NCBI GenBank assembly: GCA_007121175.1
Contig: SKMG01000405.1
Coordinates: 1 to 11,112, forward strand
DNA from: Trueperaceae bacterium
GTDB taxonomy: Bacteria > Deinococcota > Deinococci > Deinococcales > Trueperaceae
Direction of reading: 5' to 3'
Length of the DNA: 11,112 nt
The number at the start of each line of letters is the position of its first letter. Within the stretch, counting starts at the first letter, position 1. The notes beneath the pieces were generated by a model that saw only the letters and a list, made by a program, of their open reading frames with translations, was not told the DNA's origin and did not search any database. Made by a program: the position numbers and the translations under genes. Shown here one piece after another: positions 1 through 8,186 of the stretch.

Positions 1-29
1 CCCGCCCGGGCACCTATGCGGAGGACGCG

Positions 30-824
30 ATGTACACGATCGACCTGACGGGCAAGACCGGCCTGGTGATGGGTGTGGCCAATCAGCGCTCGCTGGCGTG
101 GGCGATAGCGCAGCCGCTACGCGAGGCCGGCGCCACGCTCGCCTACTCGTACCAGGGTGAACGCCTCCGGCCGACCCTCGAGGAGCTCACCGACGGCGAC
201 GACGCGCTGCTGTATGCCTGCGACGTCAGCGACGACGGCGAGCTCGACGGGCTGTTCGCGGCGGTCGGCGAGCGCTTCGGCCACCTCGACTACCTGGTGC
301 ACGCGCTCGCCTTCGCGCCGGCTTCGACCTTCGAGCGGCCGTTCGTCGAGACCGAGCGCGAGCACTGGCACCTCACGCTCGACGTATCGGCGTACTCGCT
401 GGTCGCCGCGGCCAGGCGCGCTGCGCCGCTCATGTCGGCGGGCAGCAGCATCCTGACGCTCACGTACCTCGCTGCCGAGCGGGTGGTGCCTCACTACAAC
501 CTGATGGGCGTGGCCAAGGCTGCCCTGGAAGCGTCGGTGCGCTACCTCGCCTACGACCTAGGACCTCGCGGCATCCGCGTCAACGCGCTCTCCGCCGGTC
601 CGGCGCGGACCGTCGCGGCCCGCTCCATCGCCGGCTTCGGCGACATGTACGGCGCGACGGGAAAGCTCTCGATGCTGCAGCGCAACATCGAGAACGAGGA
701 GGTCGGCGCCTTCGGCTTCGCGCTGCTCGCCAGCCCGCTCGGCGGCGGCGTCACCGGCGCGACCGTGTACGTCGACGCGGGCTTCCACGCGATCGGCATG
801 TTCTTGCCGCAGCGCGACGGCTGA
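30..824 (+). CDS. fabI: Enoyl-[acyl-carrier-protein] reductase, NADH-type (FabI)
   Basis: FabI catalyses the last reduction of each type II fatty-acid elongation cycle in the cytoplasm, turning trans-2-enoyl-ACP into acyl-ACP with NAD(P)H. The 264-aa protein has the normal family length. It is a divergent short-chain dehydrogenase with the FabI-type nucleotide loop GVANQRSLAW (residues 15-24), not the classical GxxxGxG. The catalytic pair and helper appear as Y146, Y156 and K163 (Tyr-x6-Lys within HYNLMGVAKAALEA), the same numbering as in E. coli FabI. SAGPARTVAA (188-197) and the VYVDAGF end are also typical. The ATG at 30 follows GGAGGA at 20-25 with 4 nt spacing, a good ribosome site. trpE starts 11 nt after its stop, so fabI probably heads, or belongs to, the trp transcript, an unusual partnership. 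The resemblance to Thermus FabI is strong from memory. The promoter lies outside the window. Confidence 0.95.
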   Translation: MYTIDLTGKTGLVMGVANQRSLAWAIAQPLREAGATLAYSYQGERLRPTLEELTDGDDALLYACDVSDDGELDGLFAAVGERFGHLDYLVHALAFAPASTFERPFVETEREHWHLTLDVSAYSLVAAARRAAPLMSAGSSILTLTYLAAERVVPHYNLMGVAKAALEASVRYLAYDLGPRGIRVNALSAGPARTVAARSIAGFGDMYGATGKLSMLQRNIENEEVGAFGFALLASPLGGGVTGATVYVDAGFHAIGMFLPQRDG

Positions 825-835
825 CGCGCCGCCCG

Positions 836-2250
836 ATGTGCAGCCTGCGGGTCATCCCGGTCCAGCGCGAGGTGCTGGCCGACCTCGAAACGCCGCTCAC
901 CGCCTACCTGAAGGTGGCCGGGCACCCGAGCTTCCTGCTCGAGTCCGTCGAGCAGGGCGAGCGGGTTGCCCGCTGGTCGTTCATCGGCACCGGTGAGCGG
1001 AGCCGCATCGAGGTGCGCGGCTCGCTGCTGCACCGTTCGGGTGCGAGCCCCGGGTCGGTCGAGGCGGTCGATCCGCTGCGCGCGCTGTGGGAGCACACCG
1101 TGCGCCCGGTGGTCGAGGGCGGCGCCGTGCCACCGTTCTGGGGCGGCGCCGTGGGCTACGCCTCGTACGACCTGGTCCGTCGCTACGAGCGGCTGCCGGA
1201 CACCAATCCCGATGAGCTCGGGGTGCCCGAGATGTGCTTCGTGGAGCCCGAGGTCGTCATCGCCTTCGACCACCTGCGGCGCACCATCGCGATCGTCGCT
1301 CCCGCCGATGCCGACGACGAGGCCGATCAGCTGCGGGCGCGCTCCGTGGTCGACGCCACCTACGGGCGCCTGCGCGGCCCGCTCCCGGGCGTACCCGGCG
1401 ACCGGGCCGGGCGACGCACGGAGTTCAGCGCCAACTTCACGCCCGAGGGCTTCCGGCAGGCCGTGCGCAAGGCAGTGGCGTACGTGCACGCCGGAGAGGT
1501 GTTCCAGGTGGTTCCCAGCCAGCGGCTGTCCGCCGAGCTCGGAGTGCACCCGTTCGCCCTCTACCGCGCGCTGCGGCATGTGAACCCCAGTCCCTACCTC
1601 GGCTACCTCGACCTAGGCCCGGTGACCCTGGTTGCCAGCAGTCCGGAGAGCCTGGTGCGTTCGGACGGCCGCCGCGTCGAGACGCTGCCGATCGCCGGGA
1701 CGCGCCGGCGCGGCGCGACGGCCGAGGAGGACGAGGCGCTCGCCGAGGAGCTCAGCAACGACGCCAAGGAGCGCGCCGAGCACGTGATGCTCGTCGACTT
1801 GGGGCGCAACGACCTCGGTCGGGTGTGCCGCTTCGGCAGCGTGCAGGTGCCCGACCTCATGCGCGTCGAGCGCTACAGCCACGTCATGCACTTGGTCTCG
1901 ACGGTGTCCGGCGAGCTGGCGCCGGGCCGCACGCCGCTCGACGCCCTGGCCGCGACGCTCCCGATGGGGACCGCGTCGGGTGCGCCGAAGATCCGCGCCA
2001 TGGAGATCATCGATGAGCTCGAGCCGGTCAAGCGTGGCCCCTACGCCGGCGCCTTCGGCTACGTGTCGCACTCTGGGCGCATGGACATGGCGCTCACGCT
2101 GCGGACGATGGTCGTCGCCGGCGGCCGCGTGCACCTCCAGGCGGGCAGCGGCATCGTCGCCGACAGCGAGCCAGAGGCGGAGTACCAGGAGTCGCTCAAC
2201 AAGCTCGCGGCCCTGCGCCGCGCTGTCGACATGGCCACCGAGGGCCTGGC

Positions 2251-2254
<4 letters not shown>
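836..2254 (+). CDS. trpE: Anthranilate synthase component I (TrpE)
   Basis: TrpE converts chorismate plus ammonia to anthranilate and pyruvate, the first committed step of tryptophan synthesis; the ammonia comes from TrpG. The 472-aa protein has the N-terminal regulatory part with LLES (34-37), the tryptophan feedback-site motif, so it is probably Trp-inhibited. The chorismate-binding part follows: NPSPYLGYLDLG (250-261), PIAGT (285-289), DLGRND (321-326), YSHVMHL with H349, SGAPK (381-385) and AGSGIVADSEPEAEYQE (436-452), whose acidic residues bind Mg2+. Ala in PIAGT, where PabB proteins have Lys (PIKGT), separates it from aminodeoxychorismate synthase. The ATG at 836 has no clear Shine-Dalgarno, so translation may depend on ribosomes finishing fabI 11 nt upstream. 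The 3' end overlaps trpG by 4 nt (GTGA). Confidence 0.96.
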
Positions 2255-2912
<658 letters not shown>

Positions 2913-2916
<4 letters not shown>

Positions 2917-3764
2917 GCCGGCCCGAGCTCAGCGTGCTCACCGTCTCTGCCGGACGAGCCGAGCTGCTGCTGCGCAAGCTCTCCGCCCTGGAGCGGCTGA
3001 GGCTCGAACCGCGCCGGCTGGAGTTCGTGCTGGTCGACAACGCCTGTCCCGAACGGGTCGGCGACGCGGTCGAGCAGCGCGCCTGGCCGTTCACGGTGCG
3101 GGTGCTGCGGACTCAGACGCGCGAGAGCGCCGCGCGCGCCCGCTGCCGCGCCGCAGCGGCTGCCAGCGCGCCGCTGGTGTGGCTCTCGGATGACGACTGC
3201 CTGCCCGCCCCGGAGGCGGCCGCGCGACACCTGGCGCGCCAGACGGGGTCGCCGGGTGTCGTCATTGGCGCCGTGCGCTTCGTCGCCGACGGCGCCACTC
3301 ACACCTATCGGCCGCGCCGCGTCGGAGCGGCGCAGCTCAGCGGCGCCAACACCACGCTGCCGCGCGACGCCATGCTACGCGCCTGCCGCAGCCGGCTCGA
3401 GCTCCCGCGGTCGTACGGCGGCGAGGACATCGTGCTCGGACTCCAGCTACGCGACGAGGGCCTGCGCTTCATCGCCGCGCCCGACGCCCGGGTGGACCAC
3501 CTCGGGCCGAACCCAACCAGCGGGGCCGACCCCGAGAAGGGCTTCGACGCCGGCTACAACGCGGTCGTGATCGCCCGCCGCTGGCCGGACGCGGCCTGGG
3601 CGCTCGGGGTGCACCCCTTCCAGATGGCGCTCAAGCGGCTGGTGCTGGCCTGCGGAGTGCGCGTGTGGGAGCCGCAGGGTGGCGGCCGAGCCGGTTACGA
3701 GCGGGCGTACCTAGAGGGCGGCGCGGCGGCGCGCCGGGCGCTCGCCGGAGGGGCATCATCATGA
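2913..3764 (+). CDS. GT-A fold, family 2-type glycosyltransferase embedded in the trp operon
   Basis: This is a predicted inverting, nucleotide-sugar-dependent glycosyltransferase of unknown acceptor. The 283-aa protein has a GT2-like N-terminal part: LSVLTVSAGR (6-15), LEFVLVDNACPE (36-47) and WLSDDDCLPAPEA (90-102), where DDD is the expected DXD metal/nucleotide-sugar site. SGANTTLPRD (143-152) follows, then YGGEDIVLGLQLRDEGLRF (168-186), matching the acceptor-side ED motif of the GT2/GT7 C-terminal region, with H196 in VDHLG. I see no signal peptide or membrane helix, so it is probably cytosolic or peripheral. It starts with GTG inside the trpG stop (GTGA) and ends inside the trpD start (ATGA), so it is probably co-translated with the trp genes. 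No role in tryptophan synthesis is known to me for such an enzyme. Base composition looks like its neighbours, with no sign of recent transfer. Fold assignment is confident; substrate is unknown. Confidence 0.82.
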
Positions 3765-4813
3765 GCATCGACCAGACCATCGCGACGCTGCTGGAACGTG
3801 TCTTCGACGGCGAGCGGCTCACCAGCGCGGAGGCCCAGGGTGTCATGGGCCGGCTGATGGACGGCGACCTGTCGCAGCTGCAGGCGGCGGCGCTGCTCGC
3901 CGCGCTGCGGACGCGCGGGGAGACGGTCGAAGAGATCGTCGGGTTCGCACGGGCCATGCGCGAGCGCAGCGTGGCCGTGCCGCTCCGTAGTCGCGAGGCG
4001 CTCGTCGACACCTGCGGCACCGGCGGCACTGGCGTCTCGACCATCAACGTGAGCACCACCGCCGCGTTCGTGGCGGCGGCCGGTGGGGCGCGGGTGGCCA
4101 AGCACGGCAATCGTGGCGTCACCAAGCGCTCGGGCTCAGCCGACCTGCTCGAGGCGCTCGGGGCGCGCATCGAGCTGCCGCCGGAGGCCGTGGGGGAGGC
4201 GATCGACGAGCTACGCATCGGCTTCTTGTTCGCCCGCACCCACCATCCGGCGATGCGCTTCGTTGCGCCGATCCGCGCCGACTTGGGAGCCAGGACGATC
4301 TTCAACAATCTCGGACCGCTCACCAACCCGGCCGGCGCCAGCCGCCACCTGTTGGGCGTCTTCGCACCGGGCCTCACCGTGCCGCTGGCGCAGGTGCTGA
4401 GCGGCCTCGGCCTGGAGCGGGCGCTGGTCGTCCACGGCGGCGGCCTCGACGACCTGGCAGTGTCCGGCCCGAGCGTCGTCACCGAGCTGTGGCCCGACGG
4501 CCATTTCGAGACGCGTCAGGTGACGCCCGAGGAGCTCGGCGTCCAGCGCGCGCCGCACGCGGCGATCCTGGGCGGCGACGCCGAGCACAATGCCGCGGCC
4601 ACGCGCGAGGTGCTCTCGGGCCGCGACACGGGACCGCGCCGTGACGTGGTGGCGCTGGCCGCCGGCGGGGCGTTGTACTTATCCGAGCGCGCGCCCGACC
4701 TGCGCGCCGGCGTGGCGCAGGCGCTCGAGCTGCTCAGGGCAGGCGCGGGCCTCGAGCTGCTCGAGCGCTACGTGCGCTTCACGCGCGACGCGCTCGACGA
4801 GACCGGGCTCTAG
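3761..4813 (+). CDS. trpD: Anthranilate phosphoribosyltransferase (TrpD)
   Basis: TrpD joins anthranilate to PRPP, giving phosphoribosylanthranilate and PPi, the second step of tryptophan synthesis. The 350-aa protein has the small N-terminal helical domain (1-70) and the nucleoside-phosphorylase-like alpha/beta domain. Visible motifs are the PRPP loop GTGGTG (86-91), INVSTTAAF (95-103), AKHGNRGVTKRSGSADLLEALG (113-134), FARTHHPAMRFVAPIRADLGARTIFNNLGPLTNPAG read as 157-192, VVHGGGLDDL (223-232) and GGDAEHNAAATR (271-282). Two positions depart from the usual pattern: Thr90 where most family members have Asp (GTGGD), and Asp231 where the metal-binding pair is usually Asp-Glu. The ATG at 3761 follows GGAGGGG (3747-3753) with 7 nt spacing and overlaps the glycosyltransferase stop (ATGA). 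The open frame reaches back to 3665, but that part lies inside the upstream gene and matches nothing in TrpD. Confidence 0.95.
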   Translation: MSIDQTIATLLERVFDGERLTSAEAQGVMGRLMDGDLSQLQAAALLAALRTRGETVEEIVGFARAMRERSVAVPLRSREALVDTCGTGGTGVSTINVSTTAAFVAAAGGARVAKHGNRGVTKRSGSADLLEALGARIELPPEAVGEAIDELRIGFLFARTHHPAMRFVAPIRADLGARTIFNNLGPLTNPAGASRHLLGVFAPGLTVPLAQVLSGLGLERALVVHGGGLDDLAVSGPSVVTELWPDGHFETRQVTPEELGVQRAPHAAILGGDAEHNAAATREVLSGRDTGPRRDVVALAAGGALYLSERAPDLRAGVAQALELLRAGAGLELLERYVRFTRDALDETGL

Positions 4814-4816
4814 ACC

Positions 4817-4832
4817 CGACCCGGCCGGGTCG
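4817..4832. terminator. Perfect 16-nt palindrome just after trpD; possible terminator or operator
   Basis: CGACCCGGCCGGGTCG is an exact palindrome starting 3 nt after the trpD stop codon. As RNA it could fold into a stem of about 6 bp with a 4-nt loop. No T-run follows, so a classical intrinsic terminator is not shown; a dyad protein-binding site is equally possible. Its place at the end of the fabI-trp unit makes a 3'-end role the simplest reading. Confidence 0.4.
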
Positions 4833-4942
4833 TGCTCGGCTCGGTCGCGCTGCCCGCGGAGCCTGGGCGAGCGGCATGGCACCATGGGATGGGGCGGGTC
4901 GCCGAGGAAGGCGACGTCCCGCCGCCAGAGGGGGCGCCGCTG
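4833..4942 (+). other. trpD-pdxS intergenic region
   Basis: This is the rest of the 129-nt gap before pdxS. An open frame joins it to pdxS, but the translated stretch does not look like PdxS. A short inverted repeat, CATGG-CA-CCATG, lies at 4875-4886. The purine-rich AGAGGGGG (4927-4934) is the pdxS ribosome site. I do not find a convincing -35/-10 pair; the nearest -10-like string is CACCAT at 4880-4885. Whether pdxS has its own promoter here is open. Confidence 0.4.
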
Positions 4943-5866
4943 ATGAGCGACACGTCGATCGGTACCACCGTCGTCAAGACCGGCTTCGCCGAGATGTTCA
5001 AGGGCGGCGTGATCATGGACGTGGTCACAGCCGACCATGCGCGCATCGCCCAGGACGCCGGTGCGGTCGCAGTGATGGCTCTGGAGCGGGTCCCGGCCGA
5101 CATCCGCGCGCAGGGCGGCGTGGCACGCATGTCCGATCCTGAGGTGATCGAGGCGATCGTCGAGGCGGTGTCGATCCCGGTGATGGCGAAGTGCCGCATC
5201 GGTCACATCGTCGAGGCGCAGATCCTGCAGGCGCTCGGGGTCGACTTCATCGACGAGTCGGAGGTGCTCACCCCGGCGGACGAGGCGCACCACATCGACA
5301 AGCACGCCTTCACCGTGCCGTTCGTGTGTGGCGCCACCGACATCGGCGAAGCCTTGCGGCGCATCGGCGAGGGTGCATCCATGATCCGCACCAAGGGCGA
5401 GGCGGGCACCGGGAACGTCGTCGAGGCCGTGCGTCACGCGCGCTCGGTGCAGGGCAGCATCCGCGCGCTGCAGGCGTTGGCGCGCGAGGAGTTGATGGCC
5501 TTCGCCAAGCTCCACGGGGCGCCTTTCGACCTGGTGCTGTACGTGCACGAGCACGGTCGGCTGCCGGTCGTGAACTTCGCCGCCGGCGGCGTGGCCACGC
5601 CGGCCGACGCGGCGTTCATGATGCAACTCGGTCTCGATGGCGTCTTCGTCGGCTCAGGCATCTTCAAGGCGGCGCCGGGGGTGACGGACGTCGATGAGCG
5701 CAACCGCGCCTTCTCGCGTCGGGCCGAGGCCATCGTCAAGGCGGTGACGCACTACGCTGATCCCGACGAGCTCGCGCGCGTGAGCCGCGGTCTGGGTCAG
5801 GCGATGGTCGGCATCGAACTCGACTCGTTGCCGGCCGAGCAGCGCCTGGCCGGGCGCGGCTGGTGA
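4943..5866 (+). CDS. pdxS: Pyridoxal 5'-phosphate synthase lyase subunit PdxS
   Basis: PdxS is the synthase subunit of the DXP-independent PLP pathway. It condenses ribose 5-phosphate, glyceraldehyde 3-phosphate and ammonia supplied by PdxT into PLP, as a dodecamer of (beta/alpha)8 barrels. The 307-aa protein carries [20 protein letters not shown] (21-40) with Asp26, [21 protein letters not shown] (46-66), [12 protein letters not shown] (82-93) with Lys83 that binds the sugar phosphate, and [16 protein letters not shown] (147-162) with Lys151, the second Schiff-base lysine. These correspond to Asp24, Lys81 and Lys149 of Bacillus PdxS. The ATG at 4943 follows AGAGGGGG at 4927-4934 with 8 nt spacing and gives the expected N-terminus ([16 protein letters not shown]); a GTG at 4832 is rejected. 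Its partner pdxT is not adjacent but lies after the PBP gene, over 2.3 kb downstream. Confidence 0.97.
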   Translation: MSDTSIGTTVVKTGFAEMFKGGVIMDVVTADHARIAQDAGAVAVMALERVPADIRAQGGVARMSDPEVIEAIVEAVSIPVMAKCRIGHIVEAQILQALGVDFIDESEVLTPADEAHHIDKHAFTVPFVCGATDIGEALRRIGEGASMIRTKGEAGTGNVVEAVRHARSVQGSIRALQALAREELMAFAKLHGAPFDLVLYVHEHGRLPVVNFAAGGVATPADAAFMMQLGLDGVFVGSGIFKAAPGVTDVDERNRAFSRRAEAIVKAVTHYADPDELARVSRGLGQAMVGIELDSLPAEQRLAGRGW

Positions 5867-5950
5867 TCCGGGGCGCGTCGCGAGCCGATCACTGGCTGTG
5901 GCCGACGTCGTTAATTCGTCGAACGCGCCCTTCTCATGGCATTCGCTTGC

Positions 5951-5956
5951 TATCGT
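5951..5956 (+). promoter_or_regulatory. -10-like TATCGT, possible leaderless promoter for the PBP gene
   Basis: TATCGT fits the TANNNT -10 consensus and ends 7 nt before the GTG at 5964, so transcription would start at or within a base of the start codon. No Shine-Dalgarno precedes this GTG, which is what a leaderless mRNA predicts. No good -35 box is seen at 16-18 nt upstream; TTCTCA at 5931-5936 is too close. The surrounding gap (5867-5963, 97 nt) is less GC-rich than the coding regions, with GTTAATTCG at 5910-5918. Confidence 0.5.
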
Positions 5957-5963
5957 GCGAACC

Positions 5964-8186
5964 GTGACCAGGAAGATCGTCCAGGCCGTCCTGCTGCTCT
6001 TGATGACCGGGCTGCTCAGCCTGGTCGCGCTGTTCGGCGCTTCGGCGCTCAAGTGGGCCAACGAGCTCCCGAGCCTCGAGGCCTTGGACGCGCTCGAGTT
6101 CACCGCGACCTCGCAGGTGTTCGCCCGAGACGGCACCCAGATCGGCCAGCTCGTGCCGGTCACGGGCGAGGACCGCGAGTCGACCAACCGCATTCCGGTC
6201 GCGCTCGACGAGATCTCACCCGCGGCGCTGCAGGCGATCATCGCCTACGAGGACGCCCAGTTCTTCCGTCACTACGGGTTCAACCCGCTGTCGGTGGCGC
6301 GTGCGTTCTACGAGGAGTTCTTCGGCGACGCCGAGCGGGGCGGCAGCACCATCACCACGCAGGTGGTGAAGAACACGGTGCTGTACGATCTCCGTAGCGA
6401 CCGCTCGATGGAGCGCAAGGCCAAGGAGCTGATGCTCGCGGTCGAGCTCGAGCGCCGCCTGACCAAGAGCGAGATCCTCTACCAGTACGTCAACGTGGTC
6501 TTCTGGGGTGGCAACGTCTACGGCATCCGGGCGGCTGCGCAAACCTACTTCGGCAAGGACCCGAGCGAACTGACGTTGGCCGAGGGCCTCTACCTGGCGC
6601 GCCTGATCCCGGCACCGAACGTGCGCCACGACGACTTCCTCGGCACCCGCGCGAGCATGCGTGAGGTGCTCAACCGCATGGTGCGTCAGAACGTGATCTC
6701 GAGCCAGGCCGCGGAGCGCGCCTGGCGCGAGCCGCTGCAGCCCCGCGGCTGGCGCGTGAGCTACGACGAGCGCGGCAACGTCATCGAGGCCGAGCGCACG
6801 CGGGAGGAGGTGCTGGTGCAGACCAGCGTCAGCTCCGACCTCTCCCGCACCGTGCTGATCGAAGTGCGCAACTTCCTGACTCGGCGTTTCGGCGAGGGCG
6901 TCGTGTTCGGTCAAGGGGGGCTGCGCATCTGGACCACCATCGACGTGCAGGCGCAGCGCGCCGCCAACGAGGCCGCGCTGCGCGCGGAGGCGCCGCCCGG
7001 AGCGCAGCTCGCCATCGTCGGGCTCGATCCGGAGACCGGCGAGATCCTGGCCATGGTGGGTGAGAGGCCGCAACCGGGCGTGCCCCCGGGCGAGTTCAAC
7101 CGAGCCACGGAGGCGCTCAGGCAGCCGGGCTCCTCGTTCAAGCCGATCGTCTACGCCACCGCGATGGAGTTGGGCGGCATGCACCAGGGGACCGTGCTGG
7201 TCGATGCCCCGGCGACCTTCGAGACCCGCGGGCAGCCTCCGTACGAGCCTCGCAATTGGGACGACGCCTTCCTCGGGGCGCTGACCGTGCGCGAGAACAT
7301 GAACCAGTCTCGCAACATCCCCGCAGTGAAGGCCCTCGAGGCAGCCTCCGCCCAGGCGGTCGCGGAGCGCGCGCGCGAGCTCGGCTTCGAGGTCCAGCCC
7401 TTCTTCGCGTTGGCCCTCGGCTCGTTCGAGGTCACACCGCTCCAGCACGCCAGCGCCTTCGGCGCCTTCGCCAACGGCGGCGAGCAGGTCGAGGCGCACC
7501 TGGTGACGCGCGTCGAGGATGCCGAGGGCAACGTGCTGTTCGAGGCGCGGCCGCGCCGCAAGCAGGTCTGGTCGCCGCAGACGGCCTACGTGATGCTCGA
7601 CCTGCTGCACGGCAACGTGGTGGACACCAATCCGATCGCGCTCTCGCACCGCGCCAGCGTCCCGGGGCGCTGGCTGACCGGCAAGACCGGCACCACCAAC
7701 GACGATCGCGACATCTGGTTCGTCGGCGCCACGCCCGGCCTCACCGCGGTGGTCTGGATCGGTAACGACGACAGCCGCTCGTTGCCGTCGACGATGGTCA
7801 ACGCGGCGGGTCAGAACGAACGGGTCACCTCCTCGCGCCAGCCGATCTACGTCTGGAACGACTTCGTCGCCAATGCGCTCCAGGGCCGGCCCGTGAGCTC
7901 CGAGGGGTTTCCGGTGCCCGAGGGCATCGTCTTCCACCGCATCGACCGGCGCACCGGGGCGATCACGCCGAGCGGTACGCCGGCCGCCATGCCGGCGACG
8001 GTCGACGTCGCGGCGGTCGGTGTCGGCCGCTCGCTGATGATCGAGCTCGCGATCGACCGGCGCACCGGCGAGCGCGCCACCGCCGACACGCCCTGGGAGT
8101 TCGTCGACGTGATCGAGGTCGATCCGGCGGACCTCGACGAGGTACTCGGCGGGGGGCTGGTCGAGGTCGAACCGATCTCGCCGTGA
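5964..8186 (+). CDS. Class A penicillin-binding protein (PBP1A-type, transglycosylase-transpeptidase)
   Basis: This bifunctional peptidoglycan synthase polymerises lipid II and cross-links stem peptides on the outer face of the cytoplasmic membrane. With the GTG at 5964 it is 740 aa: one N-terminal membrane anchor (about 5-27, VQAVLLLLMTGLLSLVALFG), then a GT51 domain with YEDAQFFRHYG (catalytic Glu96), GGSTITTQVVKN (126-137), RKAKELMLAVELERRL and NVYGIRAAAQTYFGK. The transpeptidase domain has SSFK (Ser390 nucleophile, Lys393), SRN (449-451) and KTGTT (574-578), so both activities look intact. The tail carries two IDRRTG motifs. A GTG at 5898 would add 22 residues unlike a PBP N-terminus; 5964 places the helix at the N-terminus and fits the -10 box just upstream. 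The gene overlaps pdxT by 4 nt (GTGA), which puts it oddly between the two PLP synthase genes. The exact class A subtype is not assigned. Confidence 0.92.
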   Translation: MTRKIVQAVLLLLMTGLLSLVALFGASALKWANELPSLEALDALEFTATSQVFARDGTQIGQLVPVTGEDRESTNRIPVALDEISPAALQAIIAYEDAQFFRHYGFNPLSVARAFYEEFFGDAERGGSTITTQVVKNTVLYDLRSDRSMERKAKELMLAVELERRLTKSEILYQYVNVVFWGGNVYGIRAAAQTYFGKDPSELTLAEGLYLARLIPAPNVRHDDFLGTRASMREVLNRMVRQNVISSQAAERAWREPLQPRGWRVSYDERGNVIEAERTREEVLVQTSVSSDLSRTVLIEVRNFLTRRFGEGVVFGQGGLRIWTTIDVQAQRAANEAALRAEAPPGAQLAIVGLDPETGEILAMVGERPQPGVPPGEFNRATEALRQPGSSFKPIVYATAMELGGMHQGTVLVDAPATFETRGQPPYEPRNWDDAFLGALTVRENMNQSRNIPAVKALEAASAQAVAERARELGFEVQPFFALALGSFEVTPLQHASAFGAFANGGEQVEAHLVTRVEDAEGNVLFEARPRRKQVWSPQTAYVMLDLLHGNVVDTNPIALSHRASVPGRWLTGKTGTTNDDRDIWFVGATPGLTAVVWIGNDDSRSLPSTMVNAAGQNERVTSSRQPIYVWNDFVANALQGRPVSSEGFPVPEGIVFHRIDRRTGAITPSGTPAAMPATVDVAAVGVGRSLMIELAIDRRTGERATADTPWEFVDVIEVDPADLDEVLGGGLVEVEPISP
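7941..8068 (+). repeat. Pair of 17-nt direct repeats encoding IDRRTG in the PBP tail
   Basis: ATCGACCGGCGCACCGG occurs at 7941-7957 and again at 8052-8068, in the same frame. Both copies encode IDRRTG (in RIDRRTGAITPSGTPA and AIDRRTGERATADTPW). PBP1A-like proteins often have short C-terminal segments of the form ID-x-x-TG after the transpeptidase domain, so these may be two related structural modules, not a recent duplication; the sequence between copies does not repeat. Confidence 0.7.

Noticed and set aside
300..320. Ala instead of Gly in the FabI AFAP loop as a sign of inhibitor resistance.
   Set aside because: Ala is common at this position in other natural FabI proteins, so no resistance claim is supported.
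551..1579. Long minus-strand open frame opposite fabI and trpE, and similar frames opposite the PBP gene, pdxS and lipA.
   Set aside because: High GC creates long antisense frames. Their translations are Arg/His/Ala-rich with no recognisable motif and they lie wholly opposite well-supported genes.
3665..3760. Upstream extension of the trpD frame to an earlier start.
   Set aside because: The segment lies inside the glycosyltransferase gene, translates to Arg/Gly-rich sequence unlike TrpD, and the ATG at 3761 has a strong SD and an ATGA overlap.
4875..4886. CATGG-CA-CCATG inverted repeat as a pdxS promoter operator.
   Set aside because: The arms are only 5 bp and no -35/-10 pair accompanies it; chance occurrence is likely.
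4832..4942. Longer pdxS start at GTG 4832 (or ATG 4889).
   Set aside because: The added residues do not match PdxS, while ATG 4943 follows AGAGGGGG and gives the standard N-terminus.
5898..5963. PBP start at GTG 5898.
   Set aside because: The 22 extra residues push the membrane helix inward and look non-coding; the -10-like box lies within them, supporting GTG 5964.
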